Of a stretch of DNA of 64,000 bases, positions 42,683-51,224 are shown piece by piece. The notes under the pieces were generated by a model. That model was not told the origin of the DNA, ran no database searches, and saw only the letters and a program-made list of their open reading frames with translations. This DNA is from Flavobacteriales bacterium (lineage in GTDB: Bacteria; Bacteroidota; Bacteroidia; Flavobacteriales_D; Crocinitomicaceae): positions 1 through 64,000 of the forward strand of contig CANHHA010000014.1 of assembly GCA_947460825.1 (NCBI GenBank), written 5' to 3'. Each line of letters opens with the position of its first letter. Position 1 is the stretch's first letter. Both the position numbers and the translations under genes were made by a program.

Positions 42683-44113
42683 ATGAGAATAACTATTGCT
42701 AAAGGAGATGGAATTGGTCCAGAAATTATGGACGCAACCTTACAAATTTTAGAAGCCGCGGGTGCGGATTTACAGATTGACGAAATTCAAGTTGGAGAGC
42801 AGGTTTATCTTTCGGGAAATACCGCTGGAATTTCGAAAGAGAGTTGGGATGTTATCCGAAAAAACAAAGTCATTTTAAAAGCGCCTATTACTACACCACA
42901 AGGTGGAGGTTACAAAAGCTTGAATGTTACCACGCGTAAATTTCTGGGCTTGTATGCAAATGTAAGACCCTGTAAAAGCCTACATCCGTTTGTACAAACA
43001 AAACACCCCATAATGGATGTGGTTATTGTACGAGAAAATGAAGAAGATTTATACGCGGGAATTGAGCACCAACAAACAGACGAAGTGGTTCAATGCTTAA
43101 AGTTAATCAGTAGACCAGGGTGCGAAAAAATCGTGCGTTATGCCTTTGAATATGCCAAGCAACAAAACCGAAAAAAAGTAACATGTTTTACGAAGGATAA
43201 CATCATGAAACAAAGTGATGGTTTATTCCACAAGGTGTTTGATGAAATTGCTGCGGAATATCCAGAAATAGAAAATGAACATTGGATTATCGACATCGGT
43301 GCGGCTAAATTAGCCGATACACCCGAAGCATTTGATGTCATCGTTATGCCTAATTTATATGGTGACGTCTTGAGTGATGTTGCCGCACAAATTACGGGCA
43401 GTGTTGGATTAGCCGGTTCATCAAATATCGGGGAAGAATGTGCTATGTTTGAGGCCATTCATGGATCCGCGCCACGAAGAGCAGGACAAAATCTTGCGAA
43501 TCCATCAGGGTTATTGCAAGGAGCAATCTTAATGCTCATTCATATTGGACAAACAGAGGTTGCCGAAAAAATTCAAAATGCGTGGTTAAAAACCCTAGAG
43601 GATGGAATTCACACCTATGATATTTTCAAAGAAGGAATGAGCAAAGAACAAGTCGGAACCAAGGAATTCGCTCAAGCTGTAATTTCACGTTTGGGTCAAA
43701 CACCGAGCACCCTTAACGCTGTTTCGTATGATTCAAGCTACCAAATGAAGCTCCCAACCTACGAACGCAAAGCGCCAAAAACAAAAACCCTCGAGGGTGT
43801 TGATCTCTTTGTACATTGGACAGGAAGTAATCCAGATACCCTGGCAGAGTCCATTAACCAATTAAATCATAGCGGCGTGCAATTATCCATGATAACGAAT
43901 CGCGGCATTAAAGTTTGGCCAGATGGATTTAGAGAGACCTTTTGCACAGACCATTGGAGATGTAGATTCAAAGGGGCTGATCAAAAACTATCGAAATCAA
44001 ACATCATTTCTCTCCTTGCGCTTGCAGAAGAGCTTGAAATCGATGTGATCAAAACTGAAAATCTATACGCTTTTGATGGGGTGCAGGCCTATTCACTCGG
44101 ACAAGGACAATAA
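42683..44113 (+). CDS. icd: NADP-dependent isocitrate dehydrogenase, long form
   Basis: 476 residues. The first ~335 form the isopropylmalate/isocitrate dehydrogenase core: ITIAKGDGIGPEI, TTRKFLGLYANVRPCKS (phospho-substrate binding), VIVRENEEDLYAG, DNIMKQSDG, PNLYGDVLSDVAAQITGSVGLAGS, FEAIHGSAPRRAGQNLANPSG. The last ~140 residues are an extra domain as in the Thermus-type long enzymes common in Bacteroidota. It interconverts isocitrate and 2-oxoglutarate + CO2. It heads a tight operon ending in a bicarbonate transporter, with LysR upstream. Confidence 0.93.
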   Translation: MRITIAKGDGIGPEIMDATLQILEAAGADLQIDEIQVGEQVYLSGNTAGISKESWDVIRKNKVILKAPITTPQGGGYKSLNVTTRKFLGLYANVRPCKSLHPFVQTKHPIMDVVIVRENEEDLYAGIEHQQTDEVVQCLKLISRPGCEKIVRYAFEYAKQQNRKKVTCFTKDNIMKQSDGLFHKVFDEIAAEYPEIENEHWIIDIGAAKLADTPEAFDVIVMPNLYGDVLSDVAAQITGSVGLAGSSNIGEECAMFEAIHGSAPRRAGQNLANPSGLLQGAILMLIHIGQTEVAEKIQNAWLKTLEDGIHTYDIFKEGMSKEQVGTKEFAQAVISRLGQTPSTLNAVSYDSSYQMKLPTYERKAPKTKTLEGVDLFVHWTGSNPDTLAESINQLNHSGVQLSMITNRGIKVWPDGFRETFCTDHWRCRFKGADQKLSKSNIISLLALAEELEIDVIKTENLYAFDGVQAYSLGQGQ

Positions 44114-44124
44114 AAAAATAGACG

Positions 44125-44367
44125 ATGAACATTAACTTAATCGAAGGAACGTACTCCCTTAGCGAGGCTCAGGAGCTCCTAAACAAAATAATCCATGTCA
44201 AAATCGCTTACCTTGAGTCTAAAATTTCAAGTTCTTGCAATGAAGAAGATATCAAGCAGCGAGAAAATCGAATTAAAGCCTTACAAACCCAACGCTCAGA
44301 CATTAACAAGTTATCAGCAGAGGAGATCCGAGGCATAACGATTCAACTCAACATTGATTTAGATTAG
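44125..44367 (+). CDS. Small coiled-coil protein, paralogue of 44517-44798
   Basis: 80 residues, soluble, mostly helical. It begins NINLIEGTYSLSEAQELLNKIIHVKIAYLE and continues with a charged coiled coil (ENRIKALQTQRSDINKL), ending in a short strand (GITIQLNIDLD). The G-T/A-Y/F-S/T-x-x-E-x-x-x-L/I-L start and the coiled coil recur in the second small gene four bases plus a membrane gene later. Function unknown; the tight spacing makes it part of the icd-sbtA operon. Confidence 0.8.
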   Translation: MNINLIEGTYSLSEAQELLNKIIHVKIAYLESKISSSCNEEDIKQRENRIKALQTQRSDINKLSAEEIRGITIQLNIDLD

Positions 44368-44370
44368 CTT

Positions 44371-44520
44371 ATGGCCTTAATTATCGGTTTCCTAATTTCA
44401 ATAAGTTTCATCGCATATTCTATAGCTAATACGGGCACATTAATTTCAGAATTCGCTTCTATAGCCTCTGTGTCTTGTGCCCTTATTACTATCGCTTATG
44501 CTAAAAAACCAAACCCATGA
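44371..44520 (+). CDS. 49-residue membrane protein
   Basis: An ATG three bases after the previous stop opens a 49-codon frame with two hydrophobic stretches (LIIGFLISISFIAYSIA and a second from ISEFASIASVSCALITIAYA) ending in KKPNP. Its stop overlaps the ATG of the next gene by four bases, so it is very probably translated. It lies between the two related coiled-coil genes and could anchor them to the membrane; this is inference. Confidence 0.65.
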   Translation: MALIIGFLISISFIAYSIANTGTLISEFASIASVSCALITIAYAKKPNP

Positions 44521-44798
44521 ACGAACTTAAACTCACACTGATCAATGGCGCATTCACCGTTGAAGAAAGTCAGAAAATTATTTTGGATGTAGTGGCAAGT
44601 AAAATTCAATTTCACGAAAAGAAAAAGTTAAGTGCTTTAATTAAAAATCAAACCTTAGATTCTTTTTCCGATGAACGAATTAAGAACTTGAAACACAGCA
44701 TGGATCAAGTTAAATCAGAGTTATCTGTACTTACCGCAGGCTCAGAAGTAACGATTCAATGTGACATCCACATCAAAATAAATCACTCTAAGGCATAA
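44517..44798 (+). CDS. Small coiled-coil protein, paralogue of 44125-44367
   Basis: 93 residues with the same plan as the 80-residue gene: LTLINGAFTVEESQKIILDVVASKIQFHEKK, a charged coiled coil (DERIKNLKHSMDQVKSELSVL) and a C-terminal strand (VTIQCDIHIKIN). The pair probably arose by tandem duplication, with the 49-residue membrane gene between them. The next gene starts one base after its stop. Confidence 0.8.
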   Translation: MNELKLTLINGAFTVEESQKIILDVVASKIQFHEKKKLSALIKNQTLDSFSDERIKNLKHSMDQVKSELSVLTAGSEVTIQCDIHIKINHSKA

Positions 44799-44799
44799 G

Positions 44800-45630
44800 A
44801 TGTTCCAAGGAAGGCGACTGTGTGTAGCCACGATGCACCAAAAAGAACAGGTAATTGCACCCATTTTAAATCCCTTGCTTGGTGTTACCTGTTTTGTACC
44901 TCAAGAACTAAACACAGACCAATTCGGAACATTCTCTGGTGAAATTGAACGAAGGCTTTCTCCGTTAAATGCTGCACGAGCAAAGTGTAATTTAGCACAT
45001 CAGCTTACCGGATGTGACCTCATAGTAGCGAATGAAGGTTCCTTTGGTCCGCACCCGAACCTGTTTTTCATTCCTGCAAACGAAGAGCTGATGCTATTGC
45101 GGGATTATAAAAACAACCTATGCATTTGGACGAGTGTACTTTCAACCGAAACCAATTTTAATTCACTGGAAATATCAAACGCTAACCAACTGGGTGATTT
45201 CGCAAATTCCATCGGATTTCCTAGGCACGGATTCATACTATTATCTGCCGATAGAACTCAAGTTAGAAAAGAGTTCAAAACGCTAGAGGAAGCACATCAC
45301 GCATTGGCAGAGCTAACAAAAGGCGCTGGCCGCTGTATAGCAGAAACCGACATGCGCGCGATGAATAATCCGACACGAATGAAGGTGATTGAAGAATTAA
45401 CACATAAACTCGTTAAAAAAATAAATACCGCATGCCCTTCATGTAAGGCCCCTGGCTTCGATGTAATTGGATTAAATACCGGATTGCCGTGCATGGCCTG
45501 TAAATCAGAAACTTCTTCTACCCTTTCCTTAGTTAAGGGGTGTTTATCCTGTCGCTATGAAGAACTAATTGAATACCCAAACAACAAGCAAGAAGAAGAT
45601 CCCATGTACTGTAATTACTGTAATCCATGA
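44800..45630 (+). CDS. DUF6671-like protein with C-terminal zinc-finger
   Basis: 276 residues, soluble. The body has VATMHQKEQVIAPILN at the start, ANEGSFGPHPNLFFIPANEE and TDMRAMNNPTRMKVIEELTHKL in the middle. The C-terminus holds two Cys clusters, CPSCKAPGF...CMAC and CLSCRYE...CNYC, a likely zinc-binding pair. I associate this with DUF6671; the function is unknown. It is one base from the upstream gene and overlaps pyrC by ATGA. Confidence 0.75.
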   Translation: MFQGRRLCVATMHQKEQVIAPILNPLLGVTCFVPQELNTDQFGTFSGEIERRLSPLNAARAKCNLAHQLTGCDLIVANEGSFGPHPNLFFIPANEELMLLRDYKNNLCIWTSVLSTETNFNSLEISNANQLGDFANSIGFPRHGFILLSADRTQVRKEFKTLEEAHHALAELTKGAGRCIAETDMRAMNNPTRMKVIEELTHKLVKKINTACPSCKAPGFDVIGLNTGLPCMACKSETSSTLSLVKGCLSCRYEELIEYPNNKQEEDPMYCNYCNP

Positions 45631-46979
45631 GTATGAAAACACTAATTAAAAATGCATGCATCATTAATGAAGGTAGCATAATTGAAGGTGATGTGTTGAT
45701 CCACAATGAACGCATTGAGCGCATCGATTCAGAAATTAATGAGCCCCATTGTACCCAAATCGACGCGGAAGGTAACATCCTAATGCCCGGAATGATCGAT
45801 GATCAAGTACACTTCCGTGAACCTGGACTCACCCATAAGGCGACTATAGCAAGTGAATCCATGGCTGCAGTAGCGGGGGGAATTACGTCATACATGGATA
45901 TGCCCAACACCATTCCGAATACGCTCACGCGTGAACTGTTGGAAGATAAATATCGGATTGCGGCTGCTTCATCGGTCGCTAATTATTCCTTTTATATGGG
46001 CATCAGTCAAACCAACATGGAGGAGGCGCTGCGCATTGACAACGAAAGCGTATGTGGCATTACCGACGATGGCTTATACTTCAATCAAGAAGGCAGCATC
46101 CTTTGCAATCACCCCCAGTTTTTAGAACAACTTTTCGCACGGTCTGAGGCAATGATCGCACTCCACTGTGAAGACGAACCCCTGATTAAGCGAAATACAC
46201 TACAAGCCAAAGATCACTTCGGAATGGAAATCCCATTTCATCAGCACCCCTTTATACGTTCCGTAGAAGCCTGTTATAATGCAACAAAAACCGTGGTTGA
46301 ACTCGCCAAAAAGCACCAAAACAGGGTCCACATTTTCCACGTATCAACGGCTGCAGAAACCGATTTGTTTGATCACCTTACCCCCATTCGAAATAAACGA
46401 ATAAGCGCAGAAGCCTGTGTGCATCACCTTCATTTTAACGACCAATGGTACGATTCGTTGGGCAGCCTAATCAAATGGAATCCCGCCATAAAATCCGAAC
46501 AGGATCGGCTTGGATTAATTGAAGCCTTGAAAGCAAATACATTAGACATCATTGCTACCGATCACGCACCTCATACCTTGACAGAAAAAAACCAAGCCTA
46601 CTTGAGTGCATTATCTGGCGGTCCACTCGTGCAGCATGCGCTCCCTGCCATCCTTGAATTATATCACGAGGGCTTGCTTACCCTTGAACAAATCGTTGAG
46701 AAAACCAGTCATAACGTAGCTGATCTGTATCGAATGAAAGACCGCGGTTACCTGCGTGAAGGCTATTACGCGGACCTGGTCTTGGTGAATACCAATGCTG
46801 CTTGGGAGGTTTCCACAGATAATATCTTATCGAAATGCGGATGGTCTCCATTCACCGGACAGACGTTCAGAAGCAGCATAGAGAAAACCTTTGTAAATGG
46901 AAACTTAGTATACGATTCAGGAAAAATAAACCACACCACTACCGGAAAACGCTTAACATTTGAAAAACACAGATTCTAA
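45627..46979 (+). CDS. pyrC: Dihydroorotase (amidohydrolase family)
   Basis: 450 residues. Metal-site signature DDQVHFREPG (~54), in which Gln replaces the first His of the D-x-H-x-H motif, then HCEDE (~175), HVSTAAE and ATDHAPHTL. The class I motif TDDG (~146) supplies the aspartate that replaces the carboxylated lysine in this class. Product: dihydroorotate from carbamoyl aspartate in pyrimidine synthesis. Overall sequence is Bacteroidota-like. Coupled to the DUF6671 gene and one base overlapping sbtA. Confidence 0.85.
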   Translation: MSMKTLIKNACIINEGSIIEGDVLIHNERIERIDSEINEPHCTQIDAEGNILMPGMIDDQVHFREPGLTHKATIASESMAAVAGGITSYMDMPNTIPNTLTRELLEDKYRIAAASSVANYSFYMGISQTNMEEALRIDNESVCGITDDGLYFNQEGSILCNHPQFLEQLFARSEAMIALHCEDEPLIKRNTLQAKDHFGMEIPFHQHPFIRSVEACYNATKTVVELAKKHQNRVHIFHVSTAAETDLFDHLTPIRNKRISAEACVHHLHFNDQWYDSLGSLIKWNPAIKSEQDRLGLIEALKANTLDIIATDHAPHTLTEKNQAYLSALSGGPLVQHALPAILELYHEGLLTLEQIVEKTSHNVADLYRMKDRGYLREGYYADLVLVNTNAAWEVSTDNILSKCGWSPFTGQTFRSSIEKTFVNGNLVYDSGKINHTTTGKRLTFEKHRF

Positions 46980-47935
46980 TGAATTTATCCTTACTGGCCG
47001 AAAACCTAACCAATCCCGCCCTACTCTTTTTTATTTTAGGAATCACCGCAGTATTAATAAAAAGTGACCTAGAAATCCCATCGAATTCTTCGCGATTCAT
47101 CTCTCTATACTTATTGTTTGCCATTGGATTCAAAGGCGGACAGGAACTTTCCCATGAACACATGAATGGAGAGATATTATGGAGTATGGCTTTTGGCTTA
47201 ATATTATCCGCGTTAATCCCCTTGGCCAGCTTCTTTTTACTACGTATAAAACTCAATGTATCTGATGCGGCCGCAACCGCAGCTGCCTATGGCTCAGTGA
47301 GTGCCGTGACCTTTGTCACCGCTATCTCTTTCTTAGAATTTCATAAGGTACATTCAGATGGGCACATGGTTGCCATTATGGCCCTGATGGAGTCTCCTGC
47401 GATCATTGTTGGCCTCATGCTCCTGACAATTTTCAGAAAAGAAAAACAGGGGAAATTTGAACTCGGCTCCATTCTTAAACATGCATTAACCAATGGAAGT
47501 GTGGTACTCATTTTAGGGAGTTTATTCATTGGTTTTCTAGCAGACGCCAAACAAGCAGAAGACATCAAGCCGTTCACGAATGAATTATTCAAAGGATTTT
47601 TAGCGATTTTCTTGTTGGATATGGGAATATCATCCGGAAAAAAACTAAAAAGCTTTTTTGCCTATGGATGGTTTCCGATTGTTTTTGCACTGGTGATTCC
47701 CTTAATCAATGGAATCATAACAGCGTATATTAGTGCTTGGGTCACCCCAGACATCGGAAATCGATTCATTTTCGCTGTTCTCGCCGCCAGTGCCTCCTAC
47801 ATTGCTGTACCTGCCGCCATGAAAATTTCTGCGCCTGAAGCGAATCCAGGGCTATTTTTACCCATGGCGCTGGCCATTACCTTCCCGATGAACATTACCA
47901 TTGGTTTTCCAATTTATTACAGTATCATCCAATAA
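46979..47935 (+). CDS. sbtA: SbtA-type sodium-dependent bicarbonate transporter
   Basis: 318 residues, ten predicted membrane helices. The family's inverted-repeat plan is visible: a first half with LYLLFAIGFKGGQEL and AAAYGSVSAVTFVTAISFLE, a second with LAIFLLDMGISSGKKL and FAVLAASASYIAVPAAM. SbtA carries bicarbonate with Na+ into the cell. The usual regulator SbtB (PII-like) is not here. Its ATG overlaps the dihydroorotase stop by one base; the operon ends in a terminator. Confidence 0.88.
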   Translation: MNLSLLAENLTNPALLFFILGITAVLIKSDLEIPSNSSRFISLYLLFAIGFKGGQELSHEHMNGEILWSMAFGLILSALIPLASFFLLRIKLNVSDAAATAAAYGSVSAVTFVTAISFLEFHKVHSDGHMVAIMALMESPAIIVGLMLLTIFRKEKQGKFELGSILKHALTNGSVVLILGSLFIGFLADAKQAEDIKPFTNELFKGFLAIFLLDMGISSGKKLKSFFAYGWFPIVFALVIPLINGIITAYISAWVTPDIGNRFIFAVLAASASYIAVPAAMKISAPEANPGLFLPMALAITFPMNITIGFPIYYSIIQ

Positions 47936-47960
47936 AAAAGGCCGGCATTGCCGACCTTTT
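47936..47960. terminator. Bidirectional terminator between sbtA and the SprB-repeat cargo
   Basis: AAAAGG-c-CGGC-att-GCCG-a-CCTTTT forms a stem with one mismatch, with A/T runs on both sides, so it could stop both convergent units. Confidence 0.75.
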
Positions 47961-47966
47961 AATGGT

Positions 47967-50069
47967 TTATAATTTAACAAGTGGCAGAACCCCCGAGGCA
48001 TGTTTCAACACATAACGTCCCGGTGACCAACTGGAAATATCTAAGATTCTTGATTCGTTTCCTCCCAAAGCAAACTCAAACAGGAGTCTTCCCTCCAACG
48101 TGTATATACCTACCTCATCAAAAGCGGTAGAAGTACTATTACTTACTGTAATGGTCGTGGCGCTCGGATTTGGATATAGCACTATGCTAGTAAGTCCCGC
48201 TTCATCCAATGAAACCTGAGAACCTACTACCACTTCCAAGGTATCTCCACAGCCGTTGGCGTCCAATACCGTGACCGAATAAGTTCCAGCAGCCAATCCG
48301 GTGATAGCGGGAGTTGTAGCGCCCCCTGGCATCCAATAATACATATAGTTCGGTGTTCCGCCGCTAACCGTAACGGTAGCCGTTCCGTCCATCCCCATCA
48401 TTTCATCGGTGGACGTGGTTACTGCAGAAAGAGGCGTTGGTTCAGTGATGGTGGTTATAGTTGTTGTTGTACATCCATTCGCATCGGTAACCGTAAATGT
48501 TTGTGGTCCTGCACTTTGGGAGAAAGAGCCAGTACCTATGTAAGGTGCGGTTCCACCAGTTGCAGATACAATAACAGTAGCCATACCACCAGCGCATAAA
48601 ATCGGATTTGTAACCGAGGAATTACCCACAAGGGCAACTGGTTCTGTTACCGTAAAATTTTGTGTAGTTATACACCCATTGGCGTCAGTTACCGTTACGG
48701 TATAGGTTCCCGAAGGCAAATTATTCACGGCTTGTGTATTTCCAGGCACGTTAGACCATACATAAGAATAAGGTGCTGTCCCACCACTTGGTGTAACCGT
48801 TGCGGTACCGGTGGCCTGCCCATTACACTGGACATTGTTAACCGTTGCAGCAGCCGTCATGTTACATACCGGAACGGGCACACACCCATTGGCTGGTGCT
48901 TGACTGTAATTAAATACCAAGCTCGGACATGGATACAAATAAGGAATCCCGCCATTCATTACTAAATTAACACCAGGTTCGTGATAAATCCGATGGATTC
49001 CACCGTTCATCACAATCGTCGCGCCAGTTTTTGCATATATCGTATCAATACCGCCTCCTGTTATCATGGTAGCGCCAGATTCAAGATAAATTTTCATGAT
49101 CCCTCCATCGCTATACAGCGTATCATTTTGACAAACCCATTGAGGTGTAAAACCGCCATTGACTACCTGATACGAACTCACCACATTGGAATTCGAATAA
49201 AGGATAGGACCGGCAAGATTCGTTACACAGGCAGTAGCCATGGCTTGACATCCTGCGGCATCCGCTACCCCAACCGTGTAGCATCCCGGAGGAAGCATGG
49301 ATTGGTTCTGGGTGGTACTTCCATTGCTCCACACAAATGAATACGGAGCAGTTCCACCATTCATCGTTAGGTTTATAGATCCATTGGGTGCGCCACCCAT
49401 GGCATTGTTGGCACTTGCCGTCGCAGTAAGGTTGCACGATGGAACCGGTGTGTAAACAAAATCATCGATCCCGATAAGATCAGAATTTGTACCAGTAGGT
49501 CCGCCGTTTGGCACATAATATCGAAATGCAATACGACCGGACGTTGGTGAAGCCAAACCAGAAATTGTTATCGTGTATTGTGTCCAAATAACTGGATATA
49601 ACGCTGCGGTCAGGGTTGGGTTTATTTCAAGAAGTAAATTGGAAAAATCCCCTACGGATATGTTGCTAGCGCCAACATTTGCACTTGAACCGTTGGTACT
49701 TAAGCGGACTTGTAAATTATCTGCATAAACAGATCCTGTTCCTCTGGTGTAAAACGTAATTACATCACCGTTATTTAAATTTAGCATTGGTGTAATTAAC
49801 CAATTACTAATTGTTGCTGCGCCTGCAACACTGTTATAATTCACTGCAATGTATGAATTTGCTGGAAGTGAATTCGCTGAAAAAGGCATATTTACTGGAT
49901 CACCCTGAACCCAATTCGGATTAGAGCCAATAGGGGTGCTCAGGTTTTGTTGATTCCAACCCGCAGCCGTCAGACCTGCAACATTGGAAAAGCCCTCATT
50001 AATGGCTTGGGAAAAAGTTGATCCAAAAGATAAAAGGCATACACATGCCACGCATAAAAGTGTTTTCAT
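47967..50069 (-). CDS. Secreted protein with choice-of-anchor domain, SprB repeats and T9SS type A domain
   Basis: 700 residues with a signal peptide (ending STFSQ). The N-terminal ~200 residues (NEGFSNVAGLTAAGWNQQN, TISNWLITPMLNLNNGDVITFYTRG) are a cleaved-adhesin type domain. Residues ~220-290 and ~410-615 hold SprB-like repeats (GTAPYSFVWSNG, GTYTVTVTDANGC). A region with repeated MNGGIxxIY units (~320-385) looks like a short beta-helix. The last ~75 residues (LYPNPSATTI, IYTLEGRLL) are a T9SS type A sorting domain. Likely adhesin involved in gliding. Confidence 0.85.
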   Translation of the reverse strand: MKTLLCVACVCLLSFGSTFSQAINEGFSNVAGLTAAGWNQQNLSTPIGSNPNWVQGDPVNMPFSANSLPANSYIAVNYNSVAGAATISNWLITPMLNLNNGDVITFYTRGTGSVYADNLQVRLSTNGSSANVGASNISVGDFSNLLLEINPTLTAALYPVIWTQYTITISGLASPTSGRIAFRYYVPNGGPTGTNSDLIGIDDFVYTPVPSCNLTATASANNAMGGAPNGSINLTMNGGTAPYSFVWSNGSTTQNQSMLPPGCYTVGVADAAGCQAMATACVTNLAGPILYSNSNVVSSYQVVNGGFTPQWVCQNDTLYSDGGIMKIYLESGATMITGGGIDTIYAKTGATIVMNGGIHRIYHEPGVNLVMNGGIPYLYPCPSLVFNYSQAPANGCVPVPVCNMTAAATVNNVQCNGQATGTATVTPSGGTAPYSYVWSNVPGNTQAVNNLPSGTYTVTVTDANGCITTQNFTVTEPVALVGNSSVTNPILCAGGMATVIVSATGGTAPYIGTGSFSQSAGPQTFTVTDANGCTTTTITTITEPTPLSAVTTSTDEMMGMDGTATVTVSGGTPNYMYYWMPGGATTPAITGLAAGTYSVTVLDANGCGDTLEVVVGSQVSLDEAGLTSIVLYPNPSATTITVSNSTSTAFDEVGIYTLEGRLLFEFALGGNESRILDISSWSPGRYVLKHASGVLPLVKL

Positions 50070-50085
50070 AGAGGTAGGTTTAACT

Positions 50086-50093
50086 CAAAGTTA
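50086..50093 (-). promoter_or_regulatory. -7 promoter box (TAACTTTG)
   Basis: Minus-strand TAACTTTG matches TAnnTTTG, 16 bases before the SprB-repeat cargo start. Confidence 0.5.
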
Positions 50094-50141
50094 AGCTAAA
50101 ATTATGAATTGGAGAAAATGAAGGGGAGACTTTTTACCTAC

Positions 50142-51221
50142 TTATTTCAGATAGCGAAAGTCTTGTCCTGCCTTGATGGATTTCACGGTTTCATAGATTA
50201 AGGCAATGCAAGATTCTACGTCTTCTTTTCGAACCATTTCCACCGTGGTGTGCATGTAGCGTAGCGGCAATGAAATCAGCGCACTGGTAACGCCTTCATT
50301 CGAATACGCAAAGGCATCGGTATCCGTTCCTGTGGAACGTGAAGCAGCTGCGCGCTGAAAAGGGATTTTATTCTTTTCTGCTACTTGAATAATCTGACGT
50401 AAAAAATTATTCTGTACCGCCGGACCGTAAGTCAACACGGGACCTTCCCCAGATTTTTGGTCGCCATTTTCAATTTTGCTAACCATCGGCGTTCCGGTAT
50501 CGTGACACACATCCGTAATCAGCGCCACGTCTGGTTTTATACGATGTGCAATCATTTCTGCACCACGCAAGCCTATTTCTTCTTGTACGGCATTTACCAC
50601 ATACAAACTAAAGGGAAGGCTCACCTTTTTTTCCTTGAGCATTCGCGCTACTTCGGCAATCATAAATCCCCCTACCCGATTATCTAAGGCACGACCGACA
50701 TAACGGTTTTTATTCAGTACCATGAATTCATCTTCAAAGGTGGCCACACAGCCTACATGCACGCCTAGTTTTTCCACTTCTTCCTTGGTAGCACATCCAC
50801 AATCTAAAAAGATATTTTTCATGCTTGGCGCTTCATCCTTGGTATGGCGCATGTGGATCGCAGGCCAACCAAATACTGCCCGAACAATGCCTTTATCGGT
50901 ATGAATATTCACGCGTTTCGACGGGGCTATCATGTGATCCGAACCGCCATTTCTTCGCAAATAGATAAAGCCATCGCTGGTGATGTAATGTACAAACCAG
51001 GAAATCTCATCGGCATGCGCTTCAATCACCACCTTGTAGGGTTTTCCAGGATTAATAACCGCAGCAACCGAACCGTAATTATCAATGATGAATTCATCGG
51101 TATAGGGCCGCATATAATCCATCCATAATTTTTGTCCGGGCGATTCAAAACCGGTGGGACTCGCGTTGTTGAGGTATTGTTCTAAGAATTTCTCTGATTT
51201 AGAGGTGATTATTTTTTTCAT
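50142..51221 (-). CDS. M42 family metallopeptidase
   Basis: 359 residues. M42 (TET-type aminopeptidase) marks are ASPTGFE near the start, EAHADEISW (~70; His/Asp ligands), VGRALDNRVGG (~180), VQEEIGLRGA (~213; catalytic Glu) and DVCHDTGTP (~238), then TGTDTDAFA and PLRYMHTTVE (~317). It trims peptides in the cytoplasm as a large assembly. It begins 3 bases after the stop of the 1358-residue cargo, so both share a transcript. Confidence 0.92.
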   Translation of the reverse strand: MKKIITSKSEKFLEQYLNNASPTGFESPGQKLWMDYMRPYTDEFIIDNYGSVAAVINPGKPYKVVIEAHADEISWFVHYITSDGFIYLRRNGGSDHMIAPSKRVNIHTDKGIVRAVFGWPAIHMRHTKDEAPSMKNIFLDCGCATKEEVEKLGVHVGCVATFEDEFMVLNKNRYVGRALDNRVGGFMIAEVARMLKEKKVSLPFSLYVVNAVQEEIGLRGAEMIAHRIKPDVALITDVCHDTGTPMVSKIENGDQKSGEGPVLTYGPAVQNNFLRQIIQVAEKNKIPFQRAAASRSTGTDTDAFAYSNEGVTSALISLPLRYMHTTVEMVRKEDVESCIALIYETVKSIKAGQDFRYLK

Positions 51222-51224
51222 GGA

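Noticed and set aside
45627-46979. Catalytically dead pseudo-dihydroorotase for lack of the carboxylated lysine
   Set aside because: The TDDG motif supplies the class I aspartate at that position, so loss of lysine alone does not imply inactivity.
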